In this document: piece by piece, positions 17,980-26,311 of the stretch
How positions within the stretch are numbered: the stretch's first letter is position 1
How the letters are laid out: every line of letters begins with the position of its first letter
Origin: an uncultured Alistipes sp.
GTDB lineage: Bacteria; Bacteroidota; Bacteroidia; Bacteroidales; Rikenellaceae
Reading direction: 5' to 3'
Length of the DNA: 64,000 nt
Assembly: GCA_900546065.1 (NCBI GenBank)
Contig: URBK01000002.1
Location: 1 to 64,000 of the forward strand
The notes under the pieces: generated by a model
The model's input: the letters and a program-made list of their open reading frames with translations, nothing else
What the model was told of the DNA's origin: nothing
Databases searched by the model: none
Translations under genes and position numbers: made by a program

Positions 17980-19959
17980 ATGAAGAAAAAGACAGCACGA
18001 CAGGGAACTTCCTGCTTCCGACGCTGGAGCCGCAAAGCCTACGGCATATTTGCCTCGCTCGGCCGCTGCGTCAACATCGGAGTCCTCTCGGTTGGCATGT
18101 CGATCATCTCATCTGCGACGGCCGGGGCCCAAGACAGGGGTGCCGATACCACAACCGTCTACCGCTCTGTGGAGATGGAGAGGGTGAGCGTCGCGGGGCG
18201 GCAAACGACCTCCTCGCGCAGCATCACGTCGCAGACGCCCGTCTTCAAACGCTCGACGGAGAGCGTCGCGCCCCTGCAGACCATCGAGTCTGCGCTGCGC
18301 CTCTCGCCTGCCGTCGACGTACGCGAACGCGGCGGTAAGGGGATCCAAACCGACATCTCAATCCGTGGAGGTTCATTCGACCAGACAATGGTCACCCTCA
18401 ACGGCATCAACTTCACCGATGCCAGAACCGGACACCAGTCACATTCACTTCCCATCGACATCAATGCCGTATCGTCCATAAACGTCATCGACGGCGTTTC
18501 GGGCGTGGGGGCCTACGCCGGTGCGGTAGATATACGCACCGCCCCGCTCTACCCGCGCTACGTGAGCGTCGAGGCCACGGGCGGCGCATACGACTACTAC
18601 TACGGTTCGCTTGCGGGCGGCTACACCACAGACCGGCTGTCGCTTCTGGTGACGGGATCGGCACGCCACAGCGGCGGATATACGCACAACACCGACTTCA
18701 TGAACTACAACGGTTATGCGCGTCTGAGTTATTCATCGCCGCGGGCAGGGCTCTTCGACATGCAGGTCGGATACCAGAACCGCGCCTTCGGTGCCAACGG
18801 CTTCTACTCGCTCTCCTACCCCGACCAGTTCGAACAGACCTCCACGGCGCTGGCGTCGCTGCGGTGGCTGCGGCAGGGCGAGCGGCTGCGGCTCACGGCA
18901 AACGTCAGCTACCGCATGAACACCGACCGTTTCGAGCTGATCCGTGGTGACGCCTCAAAGGTTCCATTCAACTACCACATCACCGACAACATCGGGGCCG
19001 AGGCCGCAGCCGCATACAGCTGGATTGCGGGCGAGACATCGGTCGGCATAGATATGGCCTACAACTACATCCTCAGTACCGTACTGGGAGATGAGTGTGC
19101 CCCGAAACGTATCCGCGGCATAGAGTACAACCACAGCAAGGGGCGCACTACCGTGAACGCCACGCTGCGGCACGAGAAACGGTGGCGACGCCTCTCGCTC
19201 ACGGGAGCCGCCGGTGTCAGCCGTTCCGACTACGGGACTGATGCTCTGTGGAACATAGGCGCGGACTATACGGCAGGGAGATACTGGAGTTTCGATGCGG
19301 GCGTGGTGGAGTCAATGCGCCTGCCGACATACACCGACCTCTATTATACGGCCGCAGGGTACCGCAGCGACCGCAACCTCAAGCCCGAACACGCCCTGAC
19401 ATACCACTTGGCGGCACAGTACGAGCGTGAGGGGTGGCAGGCGGGACTGTACACCTACTACCGCCGCGGCCGCAACGTCATCGACTGGGTCAAGCAGAAC
19501 GTCGAGGACGACTGGCAGTCGATGCAGATTACGCGCATGAACACCCTCGGTGCCGAGCTGTCGCTCGCATACGTCACCTCGGGATGGATGCGCCGCGCCT
19601 CGATCGGATACGGATACATACATCAGGACTCCGACAGCAAGGGCATGATCTCGAAGTATGCGTTGGACTATATGCGCAACAAACTCTCCCTGCGGGTAGA
19701 CACGGCGCCGGCACGGCGGCTGACGCTCTCGCTGACGGGGACCCTCTACGACCGTATCGGCTCATACGCGGGCCGCGACGGAGCCGTACACTCCTATTCG
19801 CCCTACTTTCTGCTCGATGCCCGCGCGGCATACGACGTATGGAAGATGCGCATATATGTCGACGCCACGAACATTACCTCCACCCGCTACTATGACTATG
19901 GCGGATTGCGCATGCCCGACTGTTGGGTCACGGCAGGCGTGATATTCACTTTCAGATAA
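17980..19959 (+). CDS. TonB-dependent outer-membrane receptor with extended signal peptide
   Basis: 659 residues. The N-terminal 50 residues carry a long basic leader (CFRRWSRKAYGIFASLGR) before the hydrophobic core and the probable cleavage at ATAGAQ. This extended leader recurs in some Bacteroidota receptors. The plug domain follows: LQTIESALRLSPAVDVRERG, QTDISIRGGSFDQTMVTLNG and INAVSSINVIDGVSGVG. A 22-strand barrel ends in WVTAGVIFTFR with terminal aromatic residues. The plug and size resemble BtuB-type (cobalamin/siderophore) receptors, but no SusD partner, B12 riboswitch or transport gene lies nearby, so the substrate is open. It probably reads through from uvrB. Confidence 0.85.
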   Translation: MKKKTARQGTSCFRRWSRKAYGIFASLGRCVNIGVLSVGMSIISSATAGAQDRGADTTTVYRSVEMERVSVAGRQTTSSRSITSQTPVFKRSTESVAPLQTIESALRLSPAVDVRERGGKGIQTDISIRGGSFDQTMVTLNGINFTDARTGHQSHSLPIDINAVSSINVIDGVSGVGAYAGAVDIRTAPLYPRYVSVEATGGAYDYYYGSLAGGYTTDRLSLLVTGSARHSGGYTHNTDFMNYNGYARLSYSSPRAGLFDMQVGYQNRAFGANGFYSLSYPDQFEQTSTALASLRWLRQGERLRLTANVSYRMNTDRFELIRGDASKVPFNYHITDNIGAEAAAAYSWIAGETSVGIDMAYNYILSTVLGDECAPKRIRGIEYNHSKGRTTVNATLRHEKRWRRLSLTGAAGVSRSDYGTDALWNIGADYTAGRYWSFDAGVVESMRLPTYTDLYYTAAGYRSDRNLKPEHALTYHLAAQYEREGWQAGLYTYYRRGRNVIDWVKQNVEDDWQSMQITRMNTLGAELSLAYVTSGWMRRASIGYGYIHQDSDSKGMISKYALDYMRNKLSLRVDTAPARRLTLSLTGTLYDRIGSYAGRDGAVHSYSPYFLLDARAAYDVWKMRIYVDATNITSTRYYDYGGLRMPDCWVTAGVIFTFR

Positions 19960-19987
19960 TACGATTCAACAATCAGCGAGAAGGACT

Positions 19988-20025
19988 GACGCCGATCCCC
20001 ACATAGGGATCGGCGTCGCTTTTCT
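19988..20025 (+). terminator. Rho-independent terminator
   Basis: An 11-bp perfect stem (GACGCCGATCC / GGATCGGCGTC) with an 8-nt loop is followed by GCTTTTCTT. It ends the uvrB-receptor unit before the convergent minus-strand operon. Confidence 0.85.
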
Positions 20026-20085
20026 TATTGTATGGATAGATTATTCCGGATGATATTCATATCATGTCCGGCAAGCCCCGCCCTG

Positions 20086-20571
20086 TCACCGCCTGCGGTC
20101 GACAAAGGTGAAATAGCGCCCCGCAAGATAGCTGTATATGACGCACACGGCCGTCGTGAGCGCCTTGGACGGTGTGGGCCATACGCCGCACACCTCAACG
20201 AAGAGCTTTATGCACACATAGTTCAGCAACAGCGACCCCGCAACCGAGATGGCATATCGCACAACCTGTCCCGACGCCCGTGCATCCGTCACGCAGAATG
20301 CCACGTTACGGTTGAGCCAGAAGCCCGTAAAGAATGTAATCGGGAAGACCACGACCAGCGCCGCCACGTGGGGCGATACGACCACCACACCGAGGTCGAT
20401 GTAACGCTCGGCCACGACGAAGTGGTATATGAGAAAGTACCACATCAGGTCGAGCACCATGTTGGCGCCGCCGCAGACAGCATAACGGAACATGCGGCGC
20501 GAGACGATACGCGTCAGCGGCCGCACGTAAAACTTGTCTATGATACGTATGAGCGAATCGGCGAGCCTCAT
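20086..20571 (-). CDS. GtrA-like membrane protein
   Basis: 161 residues with four hydrophobic segments. RYAVCGGANMVLDLMWYFLI and FWLNRNVAFCV are characteristic of the GtrA family, small inner-membrane proteins thought to help move lipid-linked sugars in envelope or O-antigen modification. ATG 20571 overlaps the TGA of the upstream HU/SPOR gene in an ATGA arrangement. An open frame six codons longer is less likely. It is the third gene of the lgt operon. The sugar or acceptor is unknown. Confidence 0.8.
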   Translation of the reverse strand: MRLADSLIRIIDKFYVRPLTRIVSRRMFRYAVCGGANMVLDLMWYFLIYHFVVAERYIDLGVVVVSPHVAALVVVFPITFFTGFWLNRNVAFCVTDARASGQVVRYAISVAGSLLLNYVCIKLFVEVCGVWPTPSKALTTAVCVIYSYLAGRYFTFVDRRR

Positions 20572-21524
20572 TTGACCTCGTATATCCACAGATCGGGATA
20601 TATGTCCTTATACGATCGGGCGAAAGCGTTGCAGTCGGCACGGCTGTCGCTGCCGAACAGCGCCGCGATAAACTTCCCCTTGAATGGGACGATGCGGCCA
20701 TCCATATCCTTTATGTTCTTTTCGGCCATCTCCAAAGCCCGCGTAGCGTTCTGCTCCGTCGAGAAGACTCCCGCTACGACCCAGAACCTGTATGCCGTCT
20801 TCGCCGCAGCCGTATTGGCAGCAGACGCACCAGCCGCAGCCGAACCGCCCGACACCGCAGCGGCCGATTCCGACACTGCCGTCGAGGCAGTTGGAGACGT
20901 TTGGGCAGCAGTCTCCGAAGTCTTCGAAGATACGGCCTCTGCCATAGCCAGCGAATCACCCTCAACACCCTGCACAGCAGAAATCGAATCCGCAGTCACT
21001 TGTGCCGTCATCTCCGTCTGCGCGTCGCTACCGACGACGCTGACGCCGCCGAAGAGCTTCTCGCCCCACATCATATATGCCCCGACGCACAGGGCCACGG
21101 CCACGCATACGCCGCTCACGGCATAGAGCCATACGTTCGAGCGCTGCCGCACGACCAGCGTCTTGACACCGCCCGGGTTGATCGCCGCATTGAATCCCGC
21201 CTCGGGCGAGAAACTCTTGTCGTTCAATACGCCGACGCCGCCGATGGTTATACGTTTGCCCTCGCGCGTCTTGGCAAGCCAGCGGTCATATATGTCGCGT
21301 GCCTGCTCCTCGCTGCAGCCCGCAATGGCGACGATCTCGTCTACGATCGAACGGTCCTCTGCCTGCGAGGAGAAGTTCACCGCATTGCGCGGACTCAGAA
21401 GTCTATCCTTGGATATGCGTTTGGCACCCTGACGCTCGATATACAGCGTACCCACACCCGGCAGCAGCACTCCCTTGCCGCCGATGAGCATGTTATAGAT
21501 GATCTTGTTAACCTCTTCTACCAT
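20568..21524 (-). CDS. HU-CCDC81 / SPOR-domain membrane protein
   Basis: 318 residues. Two HU-like (CCDC81-type) domains fill residues 1 to about 125 (IIYNMLIGGKGVLLPGVGTL; RITIGGVGVLNDKSFSPEAG). One membrane span follows near 130-152 (VWLYAVSGVCVAVALCVGA), then an Ala/Ser/Thr-rich low-complexity linker and a C-terminal SPOR domain from about 245 (YRFWVVAGVFSTEQNATRAL). SPOR domains bind denuded peptidoglycan at the septum, so this is a Bacteroidota cell-division or envelope protein linking a cytoplasmic HU-like part to the wall. It overlaps lgt by 7 bp and GtrA by 4 bp. Confidence 0.85.
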   Translation of the reverse strand: MVEEVNKIIYNMLIGGKGVLLPGVGTLYIERQGAKRISKDRLLSPRNAVNFSSQAEDRSIVDEIVAIAGCSEEQARDIYDRWLAKTREGKRITIGGVGVLNDKSFSPEAGFNAAINPGGVKTLVVRQRSNVWLYAVSGVCVAVALCVGAYMMWGEKLFGGVSVVGSDAQTEMTAQVTADSISAVQGVEGDSLAMAEAVSSKTSETAAQTSPTASTAVSESAAAVSGGSAAAGASAANTAAAKTAYRFWVVAGVFSTEQNATRALEMAEKNIKDMDGRIVPFKGKFIAALFGSDSRADCNAFARSYKDIYPDLWIYEVK

Positions 21525-22465
21525 TTTCTCTTGCTTTTTTTCTTTCTTGCCGCGGCATGGTCACCCGTACCATCCATGCCGGACTCCACCGCCGCGGATG
21601 TCGTACCATGCGCCGTGCGACCGTTCGCCGTCGGAGGCACCGCCACGGGGAAGGCCCCCTGACGGCTGCGCCATATCATCCATACCCCCGCCAATATGAA
21701 GGGTATGCTGAGCAGCTGACCCATATTGAGGGCCATACCCTGCTCGAAAGCCTCCTGATCGGCCTTGATGAACTCGATCAGGAATCGTGTCAGGAAGATG
21801 CCGATCAAACCCACACCGAATATCATGCCGGCATGACGGCGTCCCACGTCGCGGCGGCGGTAGAGCCACAACAGCACTACGAAGGTTGCAACGTAGCACA
21901 ACGCCTCATACAACTGCGCGGGATGCAACGCGGGGATCTGCTCCACGGGCATGCCGGGATAGAGACGCACGAACTTGAATCCCCACGGCAGGTCGGTCGC
22001 CGCCCCCACGATCTCCGAGTTGCAGAGGTTTCCCAGACGCACCAGCGCCCCTCCTATCGATACGGGTATCATGATGCGGTCGAGCCACCACACGTACGGC
22101 ATACGGCACTTGCGCGCCGTGATCCACATGCCGATCAACATACCTATGGCGGCGCCGTGGCTGGCCATGCCGCCGTTGCGGATCTCGGTGATGATGGCCC
22201 ACGGTTTGGCTATGTAGTAACTGAACTCGTAAAAGAGACAGTGGCCGATGCGGGCGCCGAGGATAGCGCCGAGGGTGATCCAGATGAATCCCGTCTCGAC
22301 GATCTGCGGGCCGAAGCCCTCGCGCCGGGCAAAGTATGAGAAGAACCTCTCTCCCAGAAGTATCGTCAAGGCCCACGTGAGGCCGTAGTAACGTATGTCT
22401 ACCGAGCCGATGGAGAACATCACCGGATCGAAATCCCACACGATATAAAACAGGTCGTTAAGCAT
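21518..22465 (-). CDS. lgt: Prolipoprotein diacylglyceryl transferase
   Basis: 315 residues with seven membrane spans. The diagnostic NGGMASHGAAIGMLIG motif, GNLCNSEIVGAATDLPWG and HPAQLYEAL identify Lgt. It transfers diacylglycerol to the lipobox Cys of prolipoproteins, as needed for the many SPII lipoproteins here. A basic tail (AARKKKSKRKW) extends past the usual end. It is the first gene of lgt - HU/SPOR - GtrA. Confidence 0.95.
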   Translation of the reverse strand: MLNDLFYIVWDFDPVMFSIGSVDIRYYGLTWALTILLGERFFSYFARREGFGPQIVETGFIWITLGAILGARIGHCLFYEFSYYIAKPWAIITEIRNGGMASHGAAIGMLIGMWITARKCRMPYVWWLDRIMIPVSIGGALVRLGNLCNSEIVGAATDLPWGFKFVRLYPGMPVEQIPALHPAQLYEALCYVATFVVLLWLYRRRDVGRRHAGMIFGVGLIGIFLTRFLIEFIKADQEAFEQGMALNMGQLLSIPFILAGVWMIWRSRQGAFPVAVPPTANGRTAHGTTSAAVESGMDGTGDHAAARKKKSKRKW

Positions 22466-22503
22466 CTGTCGGCTGTCGGGTTAGTATCTGTCTGCCGCCT
22501 GCG

Positions 22504-23562
22504 TCACTTCTCCGCGGGCGAGGGAGCCTTCTTGAGCGTGAAGGCGAATGTTGTGCCTACGCCCAGCTCGCTGCGCACGTTGATGCGCTCGCCGTGCGCC
22601 TCGATTATGTGTTTGACGATGGCCAGACCCAGACCCGTACCGCCCTGCTCGCGCGAGCGGCCCTTGTCCACACGGTAGAAACGCTCGAAGATGCGGGGTA
22701 TGTCCTCCTTGCTGATACCCACACCCGTATCCTCAACCTCGACCAGAATCTTGTCCATCATGTCGCGGAACTTGATGCGCGTGGTACCGCCCTCCTTGCC
22801 GTAGTGTATCGAGTTGATGATAAGGTTCACCAGCACCTGACCTATGTAGTGTTTGTCGGCCGTCACCCAGAAGGGCGAAGGCAGGTAGTCGGCACCCTTG
22901 ACCGAGATGCGGATCTTGCGTTTCGAGGCCTCGATCTCCAGCTGGTCGGCTATCTCCTTGGCCAGAGCCACGATATCGAACTTGTCGTTCTTCAGGCGGT
23001 TCATGTCGCTCTCGAGCTTCGATATCGTATCCAGATCGTTCACTATGTTTATCAGGCGGTCGATACTCTTCTCGGCGCGCTCCAGATATTTGCGGTTGAT
23101 GAGTTCATCCTCGAGGCCGCCGTCCAGCAGCGTCGAGATATAACCCTGAATATTGAATATCGGGGTCTTCAACTCGTGCGCCACGTTACCCAGATACTGT
23201 TTGCGGAACTTCTCCGTCTGTTTCAGGCGGGCGATCTCCTTGTCGTTGTCGTCGGCCCATGCCGTGAGCTCCTCCGAGATCTTCTCCACGTGTTTATCCT
23301 TGAGTTCGTCGGCTATCTCGGTGGTATGCACGTCACGCGAGAAGACGATCGAATAGATGGGTTTGAGCTTGTAGGCCACATACGACCGTATCGTATAGAG
23401 CGAGAAGAGGGCCAACAGCGCGAACACCACAACCGCCACGCATACGACCATCCACCATACAATGCCGCACCACGCCATCACCGCCGCCACGATGATCGTA
23501 GCCACCAATGCCAGCAGCAACGATGCGCTCTCCTTAGTTTTTATAGTCATCATAACCTGCAA
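22504..23562 (-). CDS. Sensor histidine kinase (PhoR-like)
   Basis: 352 residues. Two adjacent membrane spans (about 14-35 and 37-57) lie with almost no periplasmic domain between them. A linker leads to the HisKA box YLGNVAHELKTPIFNIQGYI with phospho-acceptor His129. The HATPase domain has N-box LVNLIINSIHYG, G1 VEDTGVGIS, F-box IFERFYRV and G2 GGTGLGLAIVKHIIEAHG. With no sensory ectodomain it may sense within the membrane or the cytoplasm. No response-regulator gene is beside it, so it is an orphan in this window. Its upstream region is a long purine-rich leader. Confidence 0.93.
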   Translation of the reverse strand: MQVMMTIKTKESASLLLALVATIIVAAVMAWCGIVWWMVVCVAVVVFALLALFSLYTIRSYVAYKLKPIYSIVFSRDVHTTEIADELKDKHVEKISEELTAWADDNDKEIARLKQTEKFRKQYLGNVAHELKTPIFNIQGYISTLLDGGLEDELINRKYLERAEKSIDRLINIVNDLDTISKLESDMNRLKNDKFDIVALAKEIADQLEIEASKRKIRISVKGADYLPSPFWVTADKHYIGQVLVNLIINSIHYGKEGGTTRIKFRDMMDKILVEVEDTGVGISKEDIPRIFERFYRVDKGRSREQGGTGLGLAIVKHIIEAHGERINVRSELGVGTTFAFTLKKAPSPAEK

Positions 23563-23827
23563 CTTTTATGTTTTCAAACATTTTTTCCATTCCATCCGGC
23601 TCATCCGGCCGCCGGCAAGAGATTCCTTTTATTTCTCCGTTTCTCTCTTCTCCGTTCCGTATTTACTTCTCCTCTTCCTCTTACCTTATTCCTCGTCTTA
23701 CTCTCTCACTATCCTCTTCTACTTCCGCCCCTTTTTCTCGCCCACACGCACTGTCCGCTCCGTACCTATACGGCCGGCGCTATTTACGTCCTGCGTCCGG
23801 CAGAGGAGCGTCCGACTACGGTGAACC
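23563..23827. other. Polypyrimidine/polypurine tract upstream of the histidine kinase
   Basis: 265 bp without a credible gene. About 23619-23745 is almost entirely C and T on the plus strand (repeated TTCTC and CTTCT), hence A/G on the kinase transcript. Frames that run through it are low-complexity and overlap real genes on either side. Confidence 0.6.
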
Positions 23828-24457
23828 TCAACACAGACGCAGCTGCGCCACAACACGGTAGACACACTCCACATCGTCGACCTCTATGCGGACACTGTCG
23901 TATCCCGCGTTTGCCGCCTTGAGCGTCAGCACGCGCTCCCCGGCTTCGGCCGCGGGATGTACCTTACGCAAAAGTATATAATTTTGACTTCCGATGACAT
24001 AAGTACCGCCGGGAATAATCGCCTCGACAGCTATTTTTTTCAGGAATACGATCGTTCCCGGCATTATTTCGCCGCTCATGGCCGTATCGTAGCAGCGCAT
24101 GGCGCAGTCGCAATCCTCTATTACGGGAACCACCATGCCGCACTCCGGCTCCAGTTCCTCAAGCCGCAGCAGAGAACGCCCCTGCACATCGACATCGAAA
24201 AAAGGGATCTGCCCCGACGACACGGCGCTGACCAGCATCTCGCCCTCGCCCGTAAGCAGCCATCCGACGCTTATTTCGGGGAACTTGTCCGCTATGCGGC
24301 GGGCCAGATTCTGCGATATCCCGTTTTTGCCGGCCTTGATCTGGTAGAGGTTCTCCGAACGCGACAAACCGATGTAACGCCCGAAATAGTTTATGGTCAT
24401 GTTCGCCCAACGTATCACGCTCTCCAAGCGCTCCCAATTTTCATTTTTATTTGTCAT
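23828..24457 (-). CDS. XRE-type regulator with an S24-like domain lacking the catalytic Ser
   Basis: 209 residues from ATG 24457. The N-terminal helix-turn-helix (about 1-65; NYFGRYIGLSRSENLYQIK, ISQNLARRIADKFPEISVGW) is followed by a LexA/CI-like S24 fold. Where active S24 proteins have GDSM, this one has YDTAM within MRCYDTAMSGEIMPG, so the nucleophile is replaced by Ala. The distal Lys region reads ILLRKV. It should bind DNA as a repressor but not self-cleave. Its start overlaps the promoter of the divergent tRNA-Arg. An in-frame GTG at 24484 is ignored because it lies in that promoter. It could be a prophage relic or a resident regulator. Confidence 0.75.
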   Translation of the reverse strand: MTNKNENWERLESVIRWANMTINYFGRYIGLSRSENLYQIKAGKNGISQNLARRIADKFPEISVGWLLTGEGEMLVSAVSSGQIPFFDVDVQGRSLLRLEELEPECGMVVPVIEDCDCAMRCYDTAMSGEIMPGTIVFLKKIAVEAIIPGGTYVIGSQNYILLRKVHPAAEAGERVLTLKAANAGYDSVRIEVDDVECVYRVVAQLRLC

Positions 24458-24481
24458 ATAAATTTTTTTTTCGCATCTTTG
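24450..24481 (+). promoter_or_regulatory. Promoter of tRNA-Arg
   Basis: TTTG at 24450-24453, 20 bp, then CATCTTTG at 24474-24481 (7/8 of the -7 consensus, C in the first position). The tRNA begins 8 bp downstream. The promoter overlaps the first codons of the divergent regulator gene. Confidence 0.75.
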
Positions 24482-24488
24482 CACCTGC

Positions 24489-24560
24489 GGCCTCGTAGTT
24501 CAATGGATAGAATTTAAGATTCCGGTTCTTACGATGAAGGTTCGAATCCTTTCGAGGCTA
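24489..24560 (+). tRNA. tRNA-Arg (anticodon CCG)
   Basis: The 72-nt cloverleaf folds by eye. Acceptor GGCCTCG/CGAGGCT has a G-U first pair, the D stem is GTTC/GAAT, and the anticodon stem TAAGA/TCTTA carries loop TTCCGGT, giving anticodon CCG for codon CGG. T arm GAAGG-TTCGAAT-CCTTT and discriminator A complete it. CCA is not encoded. A terminator follows 8 bp later. Confidence 0.95.
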
Positions 24561-24567
24561 CACGTCG

Positions 24568-24592
24568 GAGGGCTTCAAGCCCTCTTTTTTAT
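24568..24592 (+). terminator. Rho-independent terminator of tRNA-Arg
   Basis: GAGGGC-TTCAA-GCCCTC followed by TTTTTT, directly after the tRNA. Confidence 0.9.
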
Positions 24593-25086
24593 ACCCCGAG
24601 CATTCTCCGTGCCCGCGCCGCGCCTGTCTCAAGACAACCGCCGTACCATAGCAAATACATCCGTCTTCCATGATAACGGTTGCTTCGCGCGCGCCGAAGT
24701 ACCCCTTTCCCCGACACATCCATCCTTCGCTGCGATGCCGCGCCGCAGACGCAGCCACCACGCTGCCGTCGACGCCTCCGACCTGCAAAGGCGAGCATAA
24801 CCTTTAATTTTTCAAAGATAGCGAAATTATCCTTACCGATAACAAAAAAAGAGTGGAAAATATATCCTTTCGGCATATTTTATTATTCGCATAGCCACCG
24901 TGACGATAACTATGGTCGCATATTCACATGCGCAAGATCTCTACCCGACAAACGAAGCATCACGGCAAGAGATGAATCCTTACACAAACAGCAGGCGTCT
25001 CGGCAAAGTCAGCCATGAAAACCGGATCCCGATCCGCCTTTACACTCGACTTACACAATATTCCCAGAATACAACAAGCGCCTCGG
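24593..25086. other. Gene-poor stretch between tRNA-Arg and ruvB
   Basis: About 500 bp with no recognisable gene. It holds a minus-strand TATCTTTG (24813-24820) with TTTG 22 bp upstream, which could drive a short minus-strand transcript. Also present is one copy (from 24995) of a 16-bp direct repeat, GCGTCTCGGCAAAGTC, whose second copy (from 25078, one mismatch) runs into the palindrome before ruvB. I found no repeat of the tRNA 3' end that would mark an attachment site. Confidence 0.4.
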
Positions 25087-25126
25087 CAAAGTCAAATCCG
25101 AAAACTGCGTTTTCGATTTGACTTTG
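25087..25126. repeat. Long inverted repeat overlapping the ruvB promoter
   Basis: Left arm 25087-25105 and right arm 25109-25126 are complementary with one bulged base (CAAAGTCAAATC...GATTTGACTTTG) around a 3-nt loop. The right arm contains the TTTG used as the ruvB -33 element. It could be a cruciform or hairpin operator; no T-run follows, so it is not a standard terminator. Confidence 0.8.
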
Positions 25127-25148
25127 CTCTCGGCTTTCACTATATTTG
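25117..25148 (+). promoter_or_regulatory. Promoter of ruvB
   Basis: TTTG at 25117-25120, 20 bp, TATATTTG at 25141-25148: a full match to the Bacteroidota consensus. The start codon is 71 bp downstream. The -33 box lies inside the right arm of the palindrome at 25087-25126. Confidence 0.85.
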
Positions 25149-25219
25149 TACCCGTCCACCGCGGGAAACGACGGCAGCCATAGTCGGCAACCGATGGACA
25201 CCCTACCGCAAAAGGCATC

Positions 25220-26233
25220 ATGGGCACTGACAGAAACATGCGAAACATAGAGAGCGATCTGGAGTTCGAGAACCGCATCCGTCCACAGGATCTGGAGGCA
25301 TTCTCCGGACAGGACAAGATCGTCGACAACCTGAAGGTCTTCATCAAGGCGGCACTCATGCGCGGCGAGTCGCTCGACCATGTGCTGCTGCACGGCCCCC
25401 CGGGTCTGGGCAAGACCACCCTCGCCAACATCATCGCTCACGAGATGGGGGCGCAGCTCAAGGTCACCTCGGGTCCCGTACTCGACAAGCCGGGCGATCT
25501 GGCCGGCCTGCTCACTAACCTCAACCCGGGCGACGTGCTCTTCATCGACGAGATACACCGTCTGAGCCCAATCGTCGAGGAGTACCTATACTCGGCCATG
25601 GAGGACTACAAGATCGACATTGTCCTCGACAAGGGGCCTTCGGCCCGCTCGATACAGATCGAGCTGGCGCCCTTCACCCTTGTCGGCGCCACCACCCGCA
25701 GCGGCCTGCTCACATCGCCCCTGCGTGCGCGCTTCGGCATACAGTGCCATCTGGAGTATTACGACGCCCCCGTATTGGCGCGCATAGTCAAGCGCTCGGC
25801 ACGCATACTCGACATCTCGATCGACGACGAGGCCGCCATGGAGGTGGCGCTGCGCTCGCGCGGCACGCCGCGTATAGCCAACGCCCTGCTGCGCCGCGTG
25901 CGCGACTTCGCCATGGTCAAGGGCGAGGGACATATCGACCTCGGCATCACACGCGTGGCCCTCACGGCCCTCAATATCGACTCGCGCGGTCTGGACCGCA
26001 TGGACAACCGCATCCTGAGCACCATAATCGAGAAGTTCAAGGGTGGCCCCGTGGGTCTGAATACCATAGCCACGGCCGTGGGCGAGGAGGCCGGGACTAT
26101 AGAGGATGTCTACGAACCCTTCCTCATAAAGGAGGGCTTCATCAAACGCACCCCGCGCGGCCGCGAGGCCACGGAACTCGCATACCGCCACATGGGCCTT
26201 ACGCCCGACCGCGGCGACAACACGCTCTTCTGA
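25220..26233 (+). CDS. ruvB: Holliday junction DNA helicase RuvB
   Basis: 337 residues. The N-terminus [20 protein letters not shown] leads to Walker A GPPGLGKT (59-66), Walker [10 protein letters not shown], the sensor/arginine-finger region [17 protein letters not shown] and the winged-helix C-terminus [18 protein letters not shown]...[11 protein letters not shown]. It forms hexameric rings that drive branch migration with RuvA. ruvA and ruvC are absent from the window. It has its own promoter, with an unusual palindrome on it. Confidence 0.98.
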   Translation: MGTDRNMRNIESDLEFENRIRPQDLEAFSGQDKIVDNLKVFIKAALMRGESLDHVLLHGPPGLGKTTLANIIAHEMGAQLKVTSGPVLDKPGDLAGLLTNLNPGDVLFIDEIHRLSPIVEEYLYSAMEDYKIDIVLDKGPSARSIQIELAPFTLVGATTRSGLLTSPLRARFGIQCHLEYYDAPVLARIVKRSARILDISIDDEAAMEVALRSRGTPRIANALLRRVRDFAMVKGEGHIDLGITRVALTALNIDSRGLDRMDNRILSTIIEKFKGGPVGLNTIATAVGEEAGTIEDVYEPFLIKEGFIKRTPRGREATELAYRHMGLTPDRGDNTLF

Positions 26234-26311
26234 GAGCATGCCTCCGGATGCACTCCGCAAACAAGACACCCACTTGCCACAAAATGCAAACTACCTAAAA
26301 CACCACATACG

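Noticed and set aside
23568..23861. Open frames through the CT-rich tract
   Set aside because: They are Ser/Phe/Pro low-complexity, driven by the pyrimidine composition, with no start signal.
22594..23922. 442-codon plus-strand frame across the histidine kinase and the pyrimidine tract
   Set aside because: Antisense to a clear kinase, then continues into low-complexity CT-rich sequence.
24489..25086. Integrated element using tRNA-Arg as attachment site
   Set aside because: No integrase, and I found no second copy of the tRNA 3' end within the window.
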